This document shows, piece by piece, positions 23,090 to 33,799 of a stretch of 64,000 nucleotides of DNA; positions within the stretch are counted from its first letter, which is position 1; the number at the start of each line of letters is the position of its first letter. The stretch lies in the NCBI GenBank assembly GCA_022494885.1, contig JAGVSM010002918.1, forward strand, positions 1 to 64,000, given 5' to 3'. The position numbers and the translations under genes were made by a program. Below the pieces are notes generated by a model. The model did no database searches, was not told where the DNA came from, and worked only from the letters and a program-made list of their open reading frames with translations. The stretch comes from Micrasema longulum. Taxonomy: Eukaryota > Arthropoda > Insecta > Trichoptera > Brachycentridae.

Positions 23090-23790
23090 AAGTGCTGGTT
23101 TCTTCCATCTCTGACAAATCAAATATGTACGGAGAAATATTCCTATAGACGCAACTAAAGCTCTTGTGAATGCTTATGTCTAGATTACTGTAATGGAATA
23201 TACGCACAAATCTCTCAAAATACCAAACTGAGATAAAATTCAATTTGTTTTCAATGCAGCAGCAAGGCTTATTACGGGAGTAAAAAAGTATTCTCACATC
23301 TCACATCTTCGAGATTTGCACTGGTTAAAAGGCCCAGAGATAATAAAATCCAAGCTTTGCTGGACAGTATTCAAATTCCTTTATGAAATGGCTCCAAAAT
23401 ACCTATCGGACCTTTGTATTAGGGAAAATACATGTCAAAGAAAATCAACTCTTAGGTCAGCATTTGATTAAGGCAGAGGAAAACTTGTCGAAATCCAGCG
23501 CTCCCCAAACACTAGGTTCGGAGGTCGCGCTTTTGCCGTTGCCGGCCCCTCTGCCTGCAACCAAGTGCCTTCAAACTTACGAATCATCGACATTCCCGGT
23601 CAGTTCAGATCCCGACTAAAATCTCACTTCTTTAGTTTATCATACCCTCAATTTAAAATCAGAAAATATAATATATCAGTAGAGCTTAGTTAGAATGTAA
23701 GTTTAAGTATACAATTGTAAAGCGCCCTTGAGGTGATTTTCCACAAAAACGGCGCTATATAAATCAGCTAACTATTATTTTTATTATTAT
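23090..23790 (+). pseudogene. L2/CR1-like LINE 3' end
   Basis: Frame-hopping translation gives LDYCNGIYAQIS, FNAAARLITGVKKYSH, LRDLHWLKGPEIIKSKLC, KFLYEMAPKYLSDL, then FGGRAFAVAGPSACNQVPSN. This is the well-known L2/CR1 C-terminal series (LDYCN, QNAAARLI, LHWLP, HGLAPxYLxDL, GxRAFSVAAPxLWNxLP). It ends in GTAAAGCGCCCTTGAGGTGA and CGGCGCTATATAAAT, the typical tail, then TTATT repeats. Several frame breaks mark it as dead. Related tails lie at 36300-36425 and 53272-53330. Confidence 0.85.
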
Positions 23791-24039
23791 TATTATATTA
23801 AACATTACCAAGAGTTTAAAACGCAGCAAAAATCAGATACAGTGCACTATGTACCACGAATTTCAAGGTAATACTTATTTTAGTATGTATACATTTTGCA
23901 TTTCAACTTTCAACATACCAACATTTTCCTCAATATTATCTAATAAATAAAAATATATAAGTAAAAAGTAGGTACCTAGAACCTACTGTTGGGCCGCAAT
24001 AAAAAACCAACGCCGTTTTTGATTTACAATAAATTCAAA

Positions 24040-24325
24040 TAAAATAAATAAAACAACTTTGTTTTTAACCACTATTTTTTTATTTTTCACCGACCGGTTT
24101 CAAAGCAAACAAGCTTCTTTGTCAAGGTTTACGTAACTAATAAATTGATTCCTTTTTATTTTATTTCTATCATGTTCACTAAATACCACACGTGGACCCA
24201 ATAAATCAAAAAGGAATCAATTCATTAGTTACGTAAACCTTGACAAAGAAGCTTGTTTGCTTTGAAACCGGTCGGTGAAAAATAAAAAAATAGTTGTTAA
24301 AAACAAAGTTAATTATTTTATTTTA
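24040..24325. mobile_element. Fold-back family F, complete palindromic copy
   Basis: Arms of about 118 bp (24040-24165 and 24207-24325) are almost perfect inverted copies. Both contain CACCGACCGGTTTCAAAGCA and its complement and TTACGTAACTAAT near the centre. The loop is about 40 bp. Single arms occur at 11571-11665 and, more diverged, at 58282-58350. Confidence 0.9.
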
Positions 24326-24540
24326 ATGAATAACCACAAAATTAGTGCTTCAAATATAAACTTTATACAATAAATTCATTTTATCATACCTAGTAAGTTT
24401 TAAACTGTTCCGTATCATAAACAATATTAGTATTGAATAAATTACCCAAATATATATTGTCTTGAGTAAATATTTGCATTTTCATTATTTCCTTACTTGA
24501 ATATTTGTTTTTTTCTTTAAAGTAGTAAATCATTAAGATA

Positions 24541-24935
24541 TTACAACAGAGATGCAGAACATTTTAAAGAAGGTAATATATAAGTCTAGGCATCTACAGG
24601 GCTTTCAATCAGGTGAATAATTAATAATTCAATCATATGAATCTCACCCGCATAAATAAAGGTTTCAGCTCTTTAACTTCAAAAACATCAACAGATGAAA
24701 GAATTGAAGGAATATGGATGTTCAAACATGGGCAGAGTGGTGAATGTTACACAGTGTGTAAAGTGGCCACATAAACCAGCCAATGACAGGTCATAAGCCC
24801 TGTAAATGCCTAGACTTCTATATCACCTTCTTTAAAATGTTATTCATCTCTGTTGTAACATGTCAATATTAACAGTTTCCTAGGGAGTTGAATCCAGTTC
24901 TTATCTACAAAAATTTCGACAAACTCAAAATATTG
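24541..24935. mobile_element. Fold-back family C copy
   Basis: Terminal parts ACAACAGAGATGCAGAACAT ... and ... ATGTTATTCATCTCTGTTGT are inverted, as are AAGTCTAGGCATCTACAGGG and CCCTGTAAATGCCTAGACTT. The middle has ACATCAACAGATGAAAGAAT and AAACATGGGCAGAGTGGTGA. Best-preserved copy of the family. Confidence 0.8.
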
Positions 24936-24954
24936 TTAGTAAATAATTGTGCCA

Positions 24955-25045
24955 GAAAATGAGAATCAAGCTGCGGTAGAACGGGGTTCGAATGTCGGGC
25001 ATCCGATCCGTGAGTCCGTAACACTACCACAGAACTGCAAACCGG
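24955..25045 (-). repeat. SINE family III, tRNA-like head
   Basis: On the - strand, GTGGTAGTGTTACGGACTCA (box A-like) precedes ACATTCGAACCCC (box B-like). Shares the head organisation with 59160-59265 and 38930-39066. Confidence 0.45.
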
Positions 25046-25502
25046 TTTGAAAGATTTTTGTACTTATTTCACAAATATTTTTTATCTTAAGGTGTTTTTG
25101 TTTTTATATAAAATATTATTAGGTACGATAAACAGTACCACGTTATTTACAATGCGTTTTCTATAAAATCTGCTACAAAATCACTGGGCCGGGCCATAAG
25201 TATGTCCAAGTGCCCGATTTTGTTTTACAACCCTATAACAATATATAGGTATTTATTTATATAGCTAGAAATTATGACATCTTTTATGATTACGCAAATA
25301 ATAATCGTTATCGAAAGTTTTGAATTAATAATGATAATCATAATATGTTGTTATATCTGATGTTTCTTCAATAATTATTTTGTTATTTTTTCTGATCAAT
25401 TATGTAACCGAAGTGTCAGAATAGCGCGAGAAATAATAAATTATGTGAGCAAACCATTAAGTAACATTTTTATATTTTTAAGGTTAAGGTATTTTGACTT
25501 AC

Positions 25503-25695
25503 CCGCCAACGTAAATCGGTCCATATAATTTATAAGATTTATGAAGCACAAAATCGCCACAGTTGTAATTTTTCTCCATTTTGCATAAGTTTCCGTGTTT
25601 ATTTCTCTTGAATTACTGGGAATTAACGCAGTGTCAGATTCGTTGTCACTATTATTTGATAATTGTTGGTTATTGTGAGAAATTCCTGTTTCCAT
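25503..25695 (-). CDS. spin: spinster-like MFS transporter, first coding exon
   Basis: The Met at 25695 opens 64 codons plus one base. A hydrophilic, Asn/Ser-rich N-terminus of about 38 residues leads into KITTVAILCFINLINYMDRF, the start of transmembrane helix 1 in Spinster/SPNS proteins, where the INYMDRFT block is highly conserved. The exon ends in G|GTAAGT, a perfect donor, in phase 1 within a Gly codon. Spinster proteins are lysosomal/late-endosomal MFS transporters (vertebrate SPNS1 handles lysophospholipids); in flies the gene acts in lysosome function and synapse growth. The rest of the gene should lie at lower coordinates, but I did not find another exon, so intron 1 is either over 25 kb or exons were missed. 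The gene is divergent from boca, start to start 2.4 kb. Confidence 0.8.
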
Positions 25696-26265
25696 TTTAT
25701 GTTTAACTATGATACCTATGTATCATTAACGATTTCGAAGATGTCACTTAGGAATGTTTCACTTTTATTCGAATTCGTAAATTGAATATTTTTATGTGAA
25801 TTTATGCGCTGCGAAAATGAAACGCCTACCGGCAACTTTGTGACACAAACACTAAATCGGTAAAGGCAACAACACAAATGTGTGAATAGTTTGATTCAGT
25901 TCAACTATTTCCACCCTATACAACATTCACTTAGGTCATCAACTTCAGTGAGAAACGACCCGATAACCAAGAACAAGCTACACAAAGTTTTTACCGCAGC
26001 TGACGCAACCCACCCGACGATACGAAATCAAATGACTCAAATTCGTATTCTGTGATGAGGTGTAGCGTGAGAAAACTGTAAAACGGCAAAGCTGAAGAGC
26101 GCAAGCGCCACATGAAAATTTTTAGTTCTAGTTTTGGTCGATATCGTGGACGTGGCGTCCACGCGTACTGTGTCAGATATCTAATCGGTGTTGGTCATAT
26201 GGTCAGTTGACTAGTTAGTTTTAAATTTGAAATACATATTATGTAGATTTATTTTAATGTTTAAA
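25696..26265. promoter_or_regulatory. Upstream region of the spinster-like gene
   Basis: Contains the 5' UTR and probably the promoter of the - strand gene by position. I see no clear TATA box. A GC-rich inverted word GTGGACG/CGTCCAC lies at about 26147-26163. Start-site position cannot be fixed from sequence alone. Confidence 0.3.
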
Positions 26266-26520
26266 ATATCGTCATGATCGAAAGAACGATGCATGTGATT
26301 TTCTTCAACTTTACGTGAGAGCAGTTTAATTTTAAAAAATTACATATTATGTCCCATCAAAAATCAAAAGTTTTCTTTGATACTTGGCAATACCATAAGT
26401 ATAAATTTTTTTTATACCTGGATTTATAAAGCATTTATAAAACCTTTTCAAGATCAAATATAAAAGGAAGTCAATGTCGCTTTTATAGCACATCCATCGT
26501 TGTTTTAAGATCACGACGTA
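26266..26520. mobile_element. MITE family D, copy 2 (opposite orientation)
   Basis: TIRs ATATCGTCATGATCG... / ...TTAAGATCACGACGTA. Interior words GATTTTCTTCAACTTTACGT and GAGAGCAGTTTAATTTTA are the reverse complement of copy 1 at 21.4 kb. Confidence 0.75.
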
Positions 26521-27536
26521 TGTATTATGTACCTACGTATTTTGCTTTTATAGAATTAAAAATATTTCGAACAAAGCGGAACTCTTAAATTATTGTTTTA
26601 GATGCATTATAAAAAATATTTTTAAAAAATACTTAGCCCTAAAAAAAACACTACAGTAAAAACATAAAAATGGGATAATCATTAAATAAAGTGTTCATTC
26701 ATTTAGTTTTCCCGCTATTTTCACCCCCTTGATACGAAGTACGTATAGATATCTCGCTAGAGTGGCTAGTTGAAAACAAAATCTTACGCACTGTGCGCGT
26801 GACACATAAAAATATGGTAATGAAGTAATTTTTAGACAATAAAAAAAAACGGTTAAAACTTTCAATGAATTTTTTAACTACTTTTGATAGTGTGAAATTG
26901 TGATAGACGCATGGGAGTGCAAAGTACAATCTATGAATAGAAAAAAGCTAAATAATGTCTTCCCCCACGGTTGGCATGCAATTCTTTCGTTCTAATATTA
27001 TTTTCCTTATTGATGTCATTAGTCGTTACCTGAAAATCTATAACATTTATTTCTTGGTAACTTCAAGGTAGAAAAAGTGCAATATTTTAATTTTTCTGAT
27101 TTATTAAATATTTTATGGCCATTTTCAAGGCAAAAATATTGTAAATCATCAAAAGTAAATGAAAAGCGGGGTTCAAACTTCTAATTTCAGATCCGAGAGG
27201 ACCCAAATGTAAATAATACAAGGAAAATGTTTAAAACACTTATATTTTTAAAGATACAAAACTCCCTCATTCAGTTCCTATAGTTTTTGTCTACCTATAT
27301 TGTAAAATAATTAGATAATAAATATTTTCAATATTCCTAATGACATTTTAACATCGCATTGTATTTCATGAGTATTTAAAATGAATATTATTTTCTTTGT
27401 TATCAATTTTGTAAATTTAGTGTGTTTTTAGTTTTTATTAAATTATTATTGTGATTTGATTACGTTGACATATTATTGGCAACCAAATTAAAGTGATCGT
27501 AGGTATAGAGAATAAGAAAAGCACTTTAGGCATTGA
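26521..27536. other. AT-rich intergenic stretch between spinster and boca
   Basis: No gene or known repeat recognised; a 76-codon - strand open frame at 26699-26929 has no recognisable motif. Confidence 0.3.
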
Positions 27537-27732
27537 CAGGGTCTATGTTCAAGGCGCACGGAAGAAACATGGTAGTGTGTTGTGACGCTGCCCAGTTGAG
27601 TTTGATAAAAATTGGCACCTTGGTATTCAAGAATATACTTTCTTCATGAGTCCTGATTTTGATCGAAACTCAACCGAGCAGCGTCACAACTAACAACCAC
27701 GGTACTTCCGTGCACCTTGAACGTAGAGCCTA
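27537..27732. mobile_element. Fold-back MITE with about 75-bp arms
   Basis: The left arm 27539-27612 (TTCAAGGCGCACGGAAG..., TGTGACGCTGCCCAGTTGAG) is mirrored at 27655-27731 (CTCAACCGAGCAGCGTCACA..., CTTCCGTGCACCTTGAA). The loop is about 42 bp. It sits about 400 bp upstream of the boca start codon. Confidence 0.85.
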
Positions 27733-27892
27733 GGTTACCATATTTTGGTAAAAGGCCCTAATAAAGGAAAAAAAATAGTCTTATGTTTTACCAAAAACAC
27801 GAAAATTTCAAAATTTAATATATGCATTTTGACCAGAAATACGATTTTGGATGAGATCTGTGGTCTGTTTGTCTCTATAATTTGTGGTTAGT

Positions 27893-28100
27893 CTCAGTTA
27901 GTCTATGGTCTTCTCTATGAGACTCAGATATGACGTAATATCTCTTGAAGTTTTCTGTCATTTTTTATTAAACTACCCGGTAAGCTTTTTACTATAATTA
28001 AAAATCCACAGCCAGTAAACAGAAAAAAAAAAATACAATTATTTTTACTTGCCGTTTTCTTAAGTTTTCTTAAGACTTAATTTGTATTTTACTTTTCCAG
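27893..28100 (+). promoter_or_regulatory. Possible boca transcription start and 5' UTR intron
   Basis: TCTCAGTTAG near 27891 resembles the arthropod initiator TCAGTT. A good donor (CCCG|GTAAGC) at 27980 and a pyrimidine-preceded acceptor (CTTTTCCAG) ending at 28100 would define a 121-bp intron in the 5' UTR, leaving 15 nt before the ATG. This is a reading of consensus sites only. Confidence 0.3.
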
Positions 28101-28115
28101 ACATCCAATACTAAA

Positions 28116-31100
28116 ATGTTTACCAAAGTATTTTGGTGTGCTGTGGTATGCTGTTTATTTGTAGTTTTGAGTGGTAAGAAATTCGATGAAGAAACAAAAC
28201 CGGATTGGGCCAAGAAAGATATTCGTGACTATACAGAAGCCGATCTAGAGAGGTAATCTTATAATATTATAAAGTATGTTGGAAATGCGTGTAAAACACT
28301 CAACATTTTCCCGATAATCGAATATAGTGATAAATTAATTAAAATTTCTTAATTTAAGTAACAATATTGGAACTGCTGTCAGTGGGGTTAATATTTCATG
28401 GTCTTGGCGTTAGTTAATTTTTCTCTTGCTATTTTAAACCAAAAATATGTATTAATTTGAATATTTATTTCAGTACAATATTATTACACGTCATTCGAGA
28501 TTTGTATCAAATTTATATGTGATCCAGGATGTATTTTTTTTTTACCGGTTAAGACTGTAAGGCAGAGTTTACAAAACGCTCAGAAAACAGTCTGACTCTA
28601 GAGTTAAATATTGTATAAATGTGTAGCGTAGTGGTGTATAGGTTAGTGTGTTTGTTTATCGCTTATGGGGTTCTTGATTCATTCCCGTAGAGGTCATCAT
28701 AAAAAATATATTTCTAAAAGGTGTTTTTTTTACTTCAGTATAATTACATAATCTGACATCTAAAGCGTTAGACTGATAATCTTGCCTTTCACTGATCATA
28801 TTTTTGTAATATAATTAGACTGTGTTTATTAGAGAAACGGCTATCAAAAGTCTATAAATGATGTTCCATCAATGCTGCATCCCAACTCTTCTTTGGTTTC
28901 CAACTGAGGCAATAGAATTCAAAATTTGTAGTTTAAATCACATTTAGGATTTAGGAAATTAAAACAATATTGTAAAGAAGTCCAAAACTTTTTGGTCACT
29001 GGATTTAAGTTTTCTTAAGATTTTATTTAAATAGACTCATATCGACAGTGACAAAGAAATAATATTATTAGGGAATGTGATTGCTTCATCTCGGATGAGA
29101 TCTCAATAATAATTTCTCACATGAGTTTCGCAGGTGTATTGTGATTTGGTATCTATTGATTTTTAGTTGTTTAGGACATTGCAATATTTGATAAATTTTA
29201 GATGCCACATATAGAGGAATAACATGTCCATTTATTATACGTCAGTGACTAAAAAATGTTTTAGAAGTATCGTGGCCTCGGCCGTCGGCCTCGTGGTGTA
29301 ATAATCAGCGCATTTGCCTACCATGCAAGAGGTCTCGGGCTCGATTCTCGACATGGTTGATATGAAATATTTATTTAAAAGGGTGTTTTTACACTAGAAT
29401 ATTTCATAGTCCCTGGACAGGTACTTGAAGCGTAAGACTGATCATCTTACCTTCGTGTAACAAAAATGATCAAGATGCAATTGGTGACCAATATAGTGCC
29501 CTGTGCACCATTAGGTGCCGAAAGGTAATGATGATGATGATGATGATGATGAACATATAACAATGAACCACAAAGTTAGTGCTACAAATATATAAAATAC
29601 TAAAATATGTTTTAACTTCAGGCTTCTAGATCAGTGGGATGAGGATGAGGAACCACTTCCTGAAGACGAACTACCGGAGCACCTTCGAAAGCAGCCGAGT
29701 ATAGACATGTCCTCCCTTGACATGAACGACCCTGAAAGTATTCTGCAGGTCACCAAGAAAGGCAAGACTCTGATGACTTTTGTCTCCGTGGCCAATAAGC
29801 CACCTCGGGAGAGAACAGAAACTATCACTAAGTTGTGGCAAACCAGTTTATGGAACAGTCATATCCAAGCGGAAAGGTATATTTACTTTATTTTTTACAA
29901 AGTTGGAGAATTTTTTTAATAAGGGAATACTGAAGTCTCTAAATTTACATTTGTTATCATCATTCAATTTAAAGTGTATTAACCACATTTAAATATTGTC
30001 CTCGTGACTCTGTTTTAAATCTTTTGCATTACATTTTGTAAATATTTATTGGAACACTCACCTCTACTCGCTGCTGTTATAGTGTCTTGGGGACTCTTTA
30101 ATGATTTTACTTTACTCTATTTATTTATTTAAACCAATGTTAGTAATCATTACATATATATCTATCTTTCAAAAAATTGTGAACATAATTACAATACTAG
30201 AAGTAAATACAAATTAGTAATCCCGAAATTAAAGTTAAGTAAGGTAAGCACATCCTTTGTGGGGCACTGCGCACTGCGTACGCTTCTACAATAGAATACC
30301 CGACAATGTCCTAATTATGACGGACAATAAATTCAAAATTTGTATAAAAGGTGTATTTCTTAAAAAGGCCTATTATGGACTAAATGAGTACATGGAAGAT
30401 AGCAGTATATGGGATTGTCAATATTGTTTTATTTGTGTTAATTTATTTTATTATTTTTAGAATGTGTAGTTATTTATTGAAACCTGACTATCTCTTTGTG
30501 TTGTTTTGTTTATTAATTTAAATATTGACTTTTAATAAGTGTGTAAATTATACCTACATTGAAGAAAAATGAAATAATAATAATAATATAAATTAATATT
30601 TACTCTTCTGATAAAGAGACGGGTATGTCTCGAAACTGGTAGACATAAAAAAATCATTAAGTTATATACTAATACTAAAATTAGTGAAAATGTTTGACCT
30701 TAAAGTGAATGCTATAAATCATATTTATTTTGACAAATGATTTTAATAAAAATTAAGAACAGAAAGAGTGTGCAATCAATAGATTAACTTGCTATCCCTA
30801 CTTAGTCTCCATTAATGCCTCTGTCCCAATTTTTTATACCATATCACAATTTTATTTAAAATAAAACGCCATTATAAAATACAGAATTATTGAATGGCAC
30901 ACTTTATAATACACAAAATGAAATAACAAACAATAAAAATACATGTATAGAAAGCCTGTCAGAAAGAGTACACAAAAATGATGATTCAAATGTATGAAAA
31001 TTAATGCTAAAATAACATTTTGTTTGTATTTCAGATATTTGATTGATGATGACAGAGCAATTTTCATGTTCAAAGATGGTTCTCAAGCGTGGAGCGCCAA

Positions 31101-31212
31101 GGACTTCCTAATAGAGCAGGAAGAGTGTAAGGAAGTGACGATAGAAAGCAAGAGCTATCCTGGGAAATATCCTGACAAGAAGAATCCTGCTTTAGATAAA
31201 GATGAATTGTAA
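28116..31212 (+). CDS. boca: boca/MESD, ER chaperone for LDL-receptor family proteins (3 coding exons)
   Basis: Coding exons are 28116-28252, 29622-29876 and 31035-31212 (137+255+178 nt), giving 189 aa plus stop. Junctions are AG|GTAATC...CTTCAG|G and AAAG|GTAT...TTTCAG|A; each splits an Arg codon (AG|G, AG|A). Residues 1-20 are a hydrophobic signal peptide ending in LSG. The MESD core follows: KKDIRDYTEADLERLLDQWD near 34-52, TLMTFVSV near 94-101, WQTSLWNSH near 117-125 and AIFMFKDGSQAWSAKDFL near 138-155. The C-terminus KDEL is an ER-retrieval signal. By family knowledge Boca/MESD folds the beta-propeller/EGF modules of LRP5/6-Arrow and yolk-protein receptors, so it is needed for Wnt signalling and yolk uptake. 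Length and motifs are complete; it looks functional. Intron 1 carries two SINE copies and intron 2 a LINE 3' end. Confidence 0.95.
28620..28803 (+). repeat. SINE family I, diverged copy in boca intron 1
   Basis: AGCGTAGTGGTGTATAGGTT (box A region), TTGATTCATTCCCGTAGAGG (eroded box B), AAAAGGTGTTTTTTTTACTT, and TAAAGCGTTAGACTGATAAT line up with the full copy 600 bp downstream. Confidence 0.5.
29286..29551 (+). repeat. SINE family I, full-length copy in boca intron 1
   Basis: tRNA-like head with box A (CTCGTGGTGTAATAATCAGC) and box B (GTCTCGGGCTCGATTCTCGA), then the body AAAAGGGTGTTTTTACACTA, GAAGCGTAAGACTGATCATC, GCACCATTAGGTGC, ending in (ATG)n. Pol III-type SINE by structure. Confidence 0.8.
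30254..30600 (+). pseudogene. LINE 3' end in boca intron 2
   Basis: Translation from about 30275 reads VRFYNRIPDNVLIMTDNKFK then LKKAYYGLNEYM. This is the C-terminal motif of an insect non-LTR retroelement family (RFYNxIPxxVxxLxxNKFK...L..KAYYxxxDY). A 3' UTR ends in (AAT)n near 30590. It is 5' truncated and in the gene's orientation. Confidence 0.65.
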
Positions 31213-31639
31213 AGAAAAATACTCATTTTGTAAATCTTCGTAACTTGAAAGTACTGATTTATTTTATAGGTTCATTACACTTAATTGTAAGTAAATCTTG
31301 TATTTGTGTATTAATTACTGCCAGTAATGTTTTGCCTTTCGATTTTAATGTAAAAAACTAAGAAACAGATATTTACAAGATCAAATGATCTCATGTTGCA
31401 AACAAGTTTTATAGATTTTAATTTTGCTGCTGTTAATCTCATGTTAGGGTTTTTCCATATATTTCAATTTTGAAACATCCTGAAATGACTGCTGCCTTGT
31501 TTACTTTACCCATCACTTCACAGGGTAGATCTGTTTAAATTCAAGTATCTGGGTTTGGATTTATGTGGGCATGTATTCGCAACAAACTATAATTTGACAT
31601 TCTTATTTTTGCAACTTTTATATGGAACTGAAAAAATGT

Positions 31640-32360
31640 TCATCATTCCATGTCCGCTCCCTAGGTGGAGCATATGGTATGCACAAAGAGCCTTCATGCA
31701 TCTCTATTAACTGCCAACTCCTTTGTGTCCTCTCAAGTCAGGTTCTCGTCCCAGAGTTCTGACATAAACTGCCGACAAACATTTAGCAGTGGACGTCCAG
31801 GCTGTCGAGAACGTGGTGCCTTGTAAAGTAAGCAAGCGTGGTTATGGCTCTCAGGAGGCATCCGCAGTATTCTCTCACTACTTCATTCCTCACAAAGTCA
31901 AACCACCGCACACCTAAGATTCTTCTGAGACACCTATTCTCAAAACTCAATTTTTTTCTGTTTTGGGCCCTAGTGAGGTGTCACGATTCGCATCCGTAGA
32001 GAAGAATAGGTGTTATGCAGGCGTTATGTAGGCGGAATTTGGTTTTCACCAAGTAAATATCCGATCTTCAGACAGACTTCATACTGTTGAATGTGGCGCC
32101 CGCTACTCCTAACTGTACTCCCAGTTCTTTTTGAAAGCTGCCATTATCTGTAACATATACTCCCGGGTATTTGAAACTTTCGACCCTTGAGATGATTTGG
32201 TTTGACAAAGTCAGGGGATTTTGAGGCAAGGCACGAAGTATTACACAGTACATGGGTTTTTGTAATATTGATTTTCAAACCCACGCATGCGGAGTACCTA
32301 TTTAGCTTATCTACAGTGACCTGAGGACCCCTGACCGAATTGTCATTTTTTAGACAAATA
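31640..32360 (-). pseudogene. Decayed RTE-like LINE, RT C-terminal part
   Basis: The - strand translation shows LNRYSACVGLKINITKTHVL (thumb-proximal region), then ISRVESFKYPGVYVTDNGSF (usually FKYLGxxVTxDG), then GVAGATFNSMKSVW. The downstream part overlaps a repeat shared with 55183-55480, which encodes WPGHLLRMPPESLNQA. Together they match the C-terminal series of RTE/BovB-type LINEs. Frame shifts are numerous. Confidence 0.75.
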
Positions 32361-32433
32361 ATTAACATAACGTATTGTTTTTATCAATACACTTTGTATA
32401 TTTTTGTTTTCTCTTATGTTGAACTATGGCAGT

Positions 32434-32481
32434 GTTATTAAAATATAATTTGCAGATTACTGCAAATTATATTTTAATAAC
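32434..32481. repeat. Perfect 22-bp hairpin, 4-nt loop
   Basis: GTTATTAAAATATAATTTGC AG, loop ATTA, then the exact inverse. A second perfect hairpin follows 16 bp later. Confidence 0.9.
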
Positions 32482-32497
32482 AAAAAATATTTAAAAA

Positions 32498-32539
32498 AAT
32501 TATGGGATTTTTATGAATTATCATAAAAATCCCATAATT
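32498..32539. repeat. Perfect 19-bp hairpin, 4-nt loop
   Basis: AATTATGGGATTTTTATGA, loop ATTA, exact inverse. Same loop as the neighbouring hairpin. Confidence 0.9.
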
Positions 32540-33316
32540 ATTTTTCTCGACGTTTTGAAAAACATCCCTGGTGGTAATAATGGTAATAATAATGGTGGTA
32601 ATATTTATGTGATTGACAAATTGTTTCTATACTTATAATTTTGATAAGTCTGAATTCATGTCAATTTAAATATTTCCACTGAACGTGGAATTCGATGATT
32701 ATTTATCACTGTAGTAAATGGTTGTATTTCCTCTTAACCCATAATGATTTATTCATTTGTAAATGGTGGATAATTATTCTATAATTTAAACATAAAATAC
32801 AACTACATATGTTTAAAGTATGTTACATAGTCTGAAATGAATATGACTTTTCTTTCTATATTTTATAAATATTGTTTTTCTATGTTTTCTTTTATTTTTA
32901 AAAATAGTTAATGGTAAACATATTTTTTTTACTTCTGTATGAGGTAAGTCGTACTAATATTATTATTATTTTATATTTGTCTTTTTTCTGCATAAATGCT
33001 TCTTCCGAAACTAGTTATGAAACTTTATACATTTAAAAATCAAGCCACATATTGAAATTCGAACTTACCTATGCGATCCTAATCCTTTTATCTCAGCAGA
33101 AAACATCCCGTTGATCGCATTCATTATGTGCACGATTTAGTCCCCATTGCTTTCACATTACATACTTATGTGTAATGATTTTGCTTTGAGATGAATATAT
33201 ATTACTTTCTCTTTCGATTTCTATGTTTTAACTTTATATAAATCTTTTATAAAATCAGCTCTAAGCTGGAGGATTCTAAATCCTTTTGCATCCATGTCTA
33301 TTGTTTACATGTGATA

Positions 33317-33707
33317 AATGAGGAATTCAGTGCTACGGAAAATTGGATATAATTTTATTTTTCTTATGCATGGTAAAATTTTTAGCATGTAATTTTATTG
33401 CCAATTTCCTCAAAAATGTATGAGAGAATTAATAAAAAATATTTTTATAAAAATTAACTACATACTTCGAATGACATCACTATTTCTCCGAAATCTACCA
33501 ATGATAGTGTGGTGTAATAGATTTCCGGTTGCCGGGAAGCCAATTCACAAATCGGGACAATTCACCGAAGACTAGTGACGTCACAGACAGAGTTGAAAAT
33601 CATAAAACTTAAACTAATCATAATGCTAATAATATGATATATAAAAAATAAAACAATTTTGTTTGGCTTGGTTTAAAAAAAAATTAAAAACCACTGAACT
33701 TCCTCAT
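33317..33707 (+). mobile_element. MITE family A, copy 2
   Basis: TIRs AATGAGGAATTCAGTG... / ...CCACTGAACTTCCTCAT. Internal blocks CTACCAATGATAGTGTGGTG, GATTTCCGGTT and CTAGTGACGTCACAG match copies 1 and 3. 391 bp, non-coding. Confidence 0.85.
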
Positions 33708-33799
33708 AGGCATTTCATGAAATATTTTTTCTTGTGGTTGATGGTTTATTTTGTTTATATTTAAAAAAATATATAGCTTTGTTCATATTTTTTAGTATA

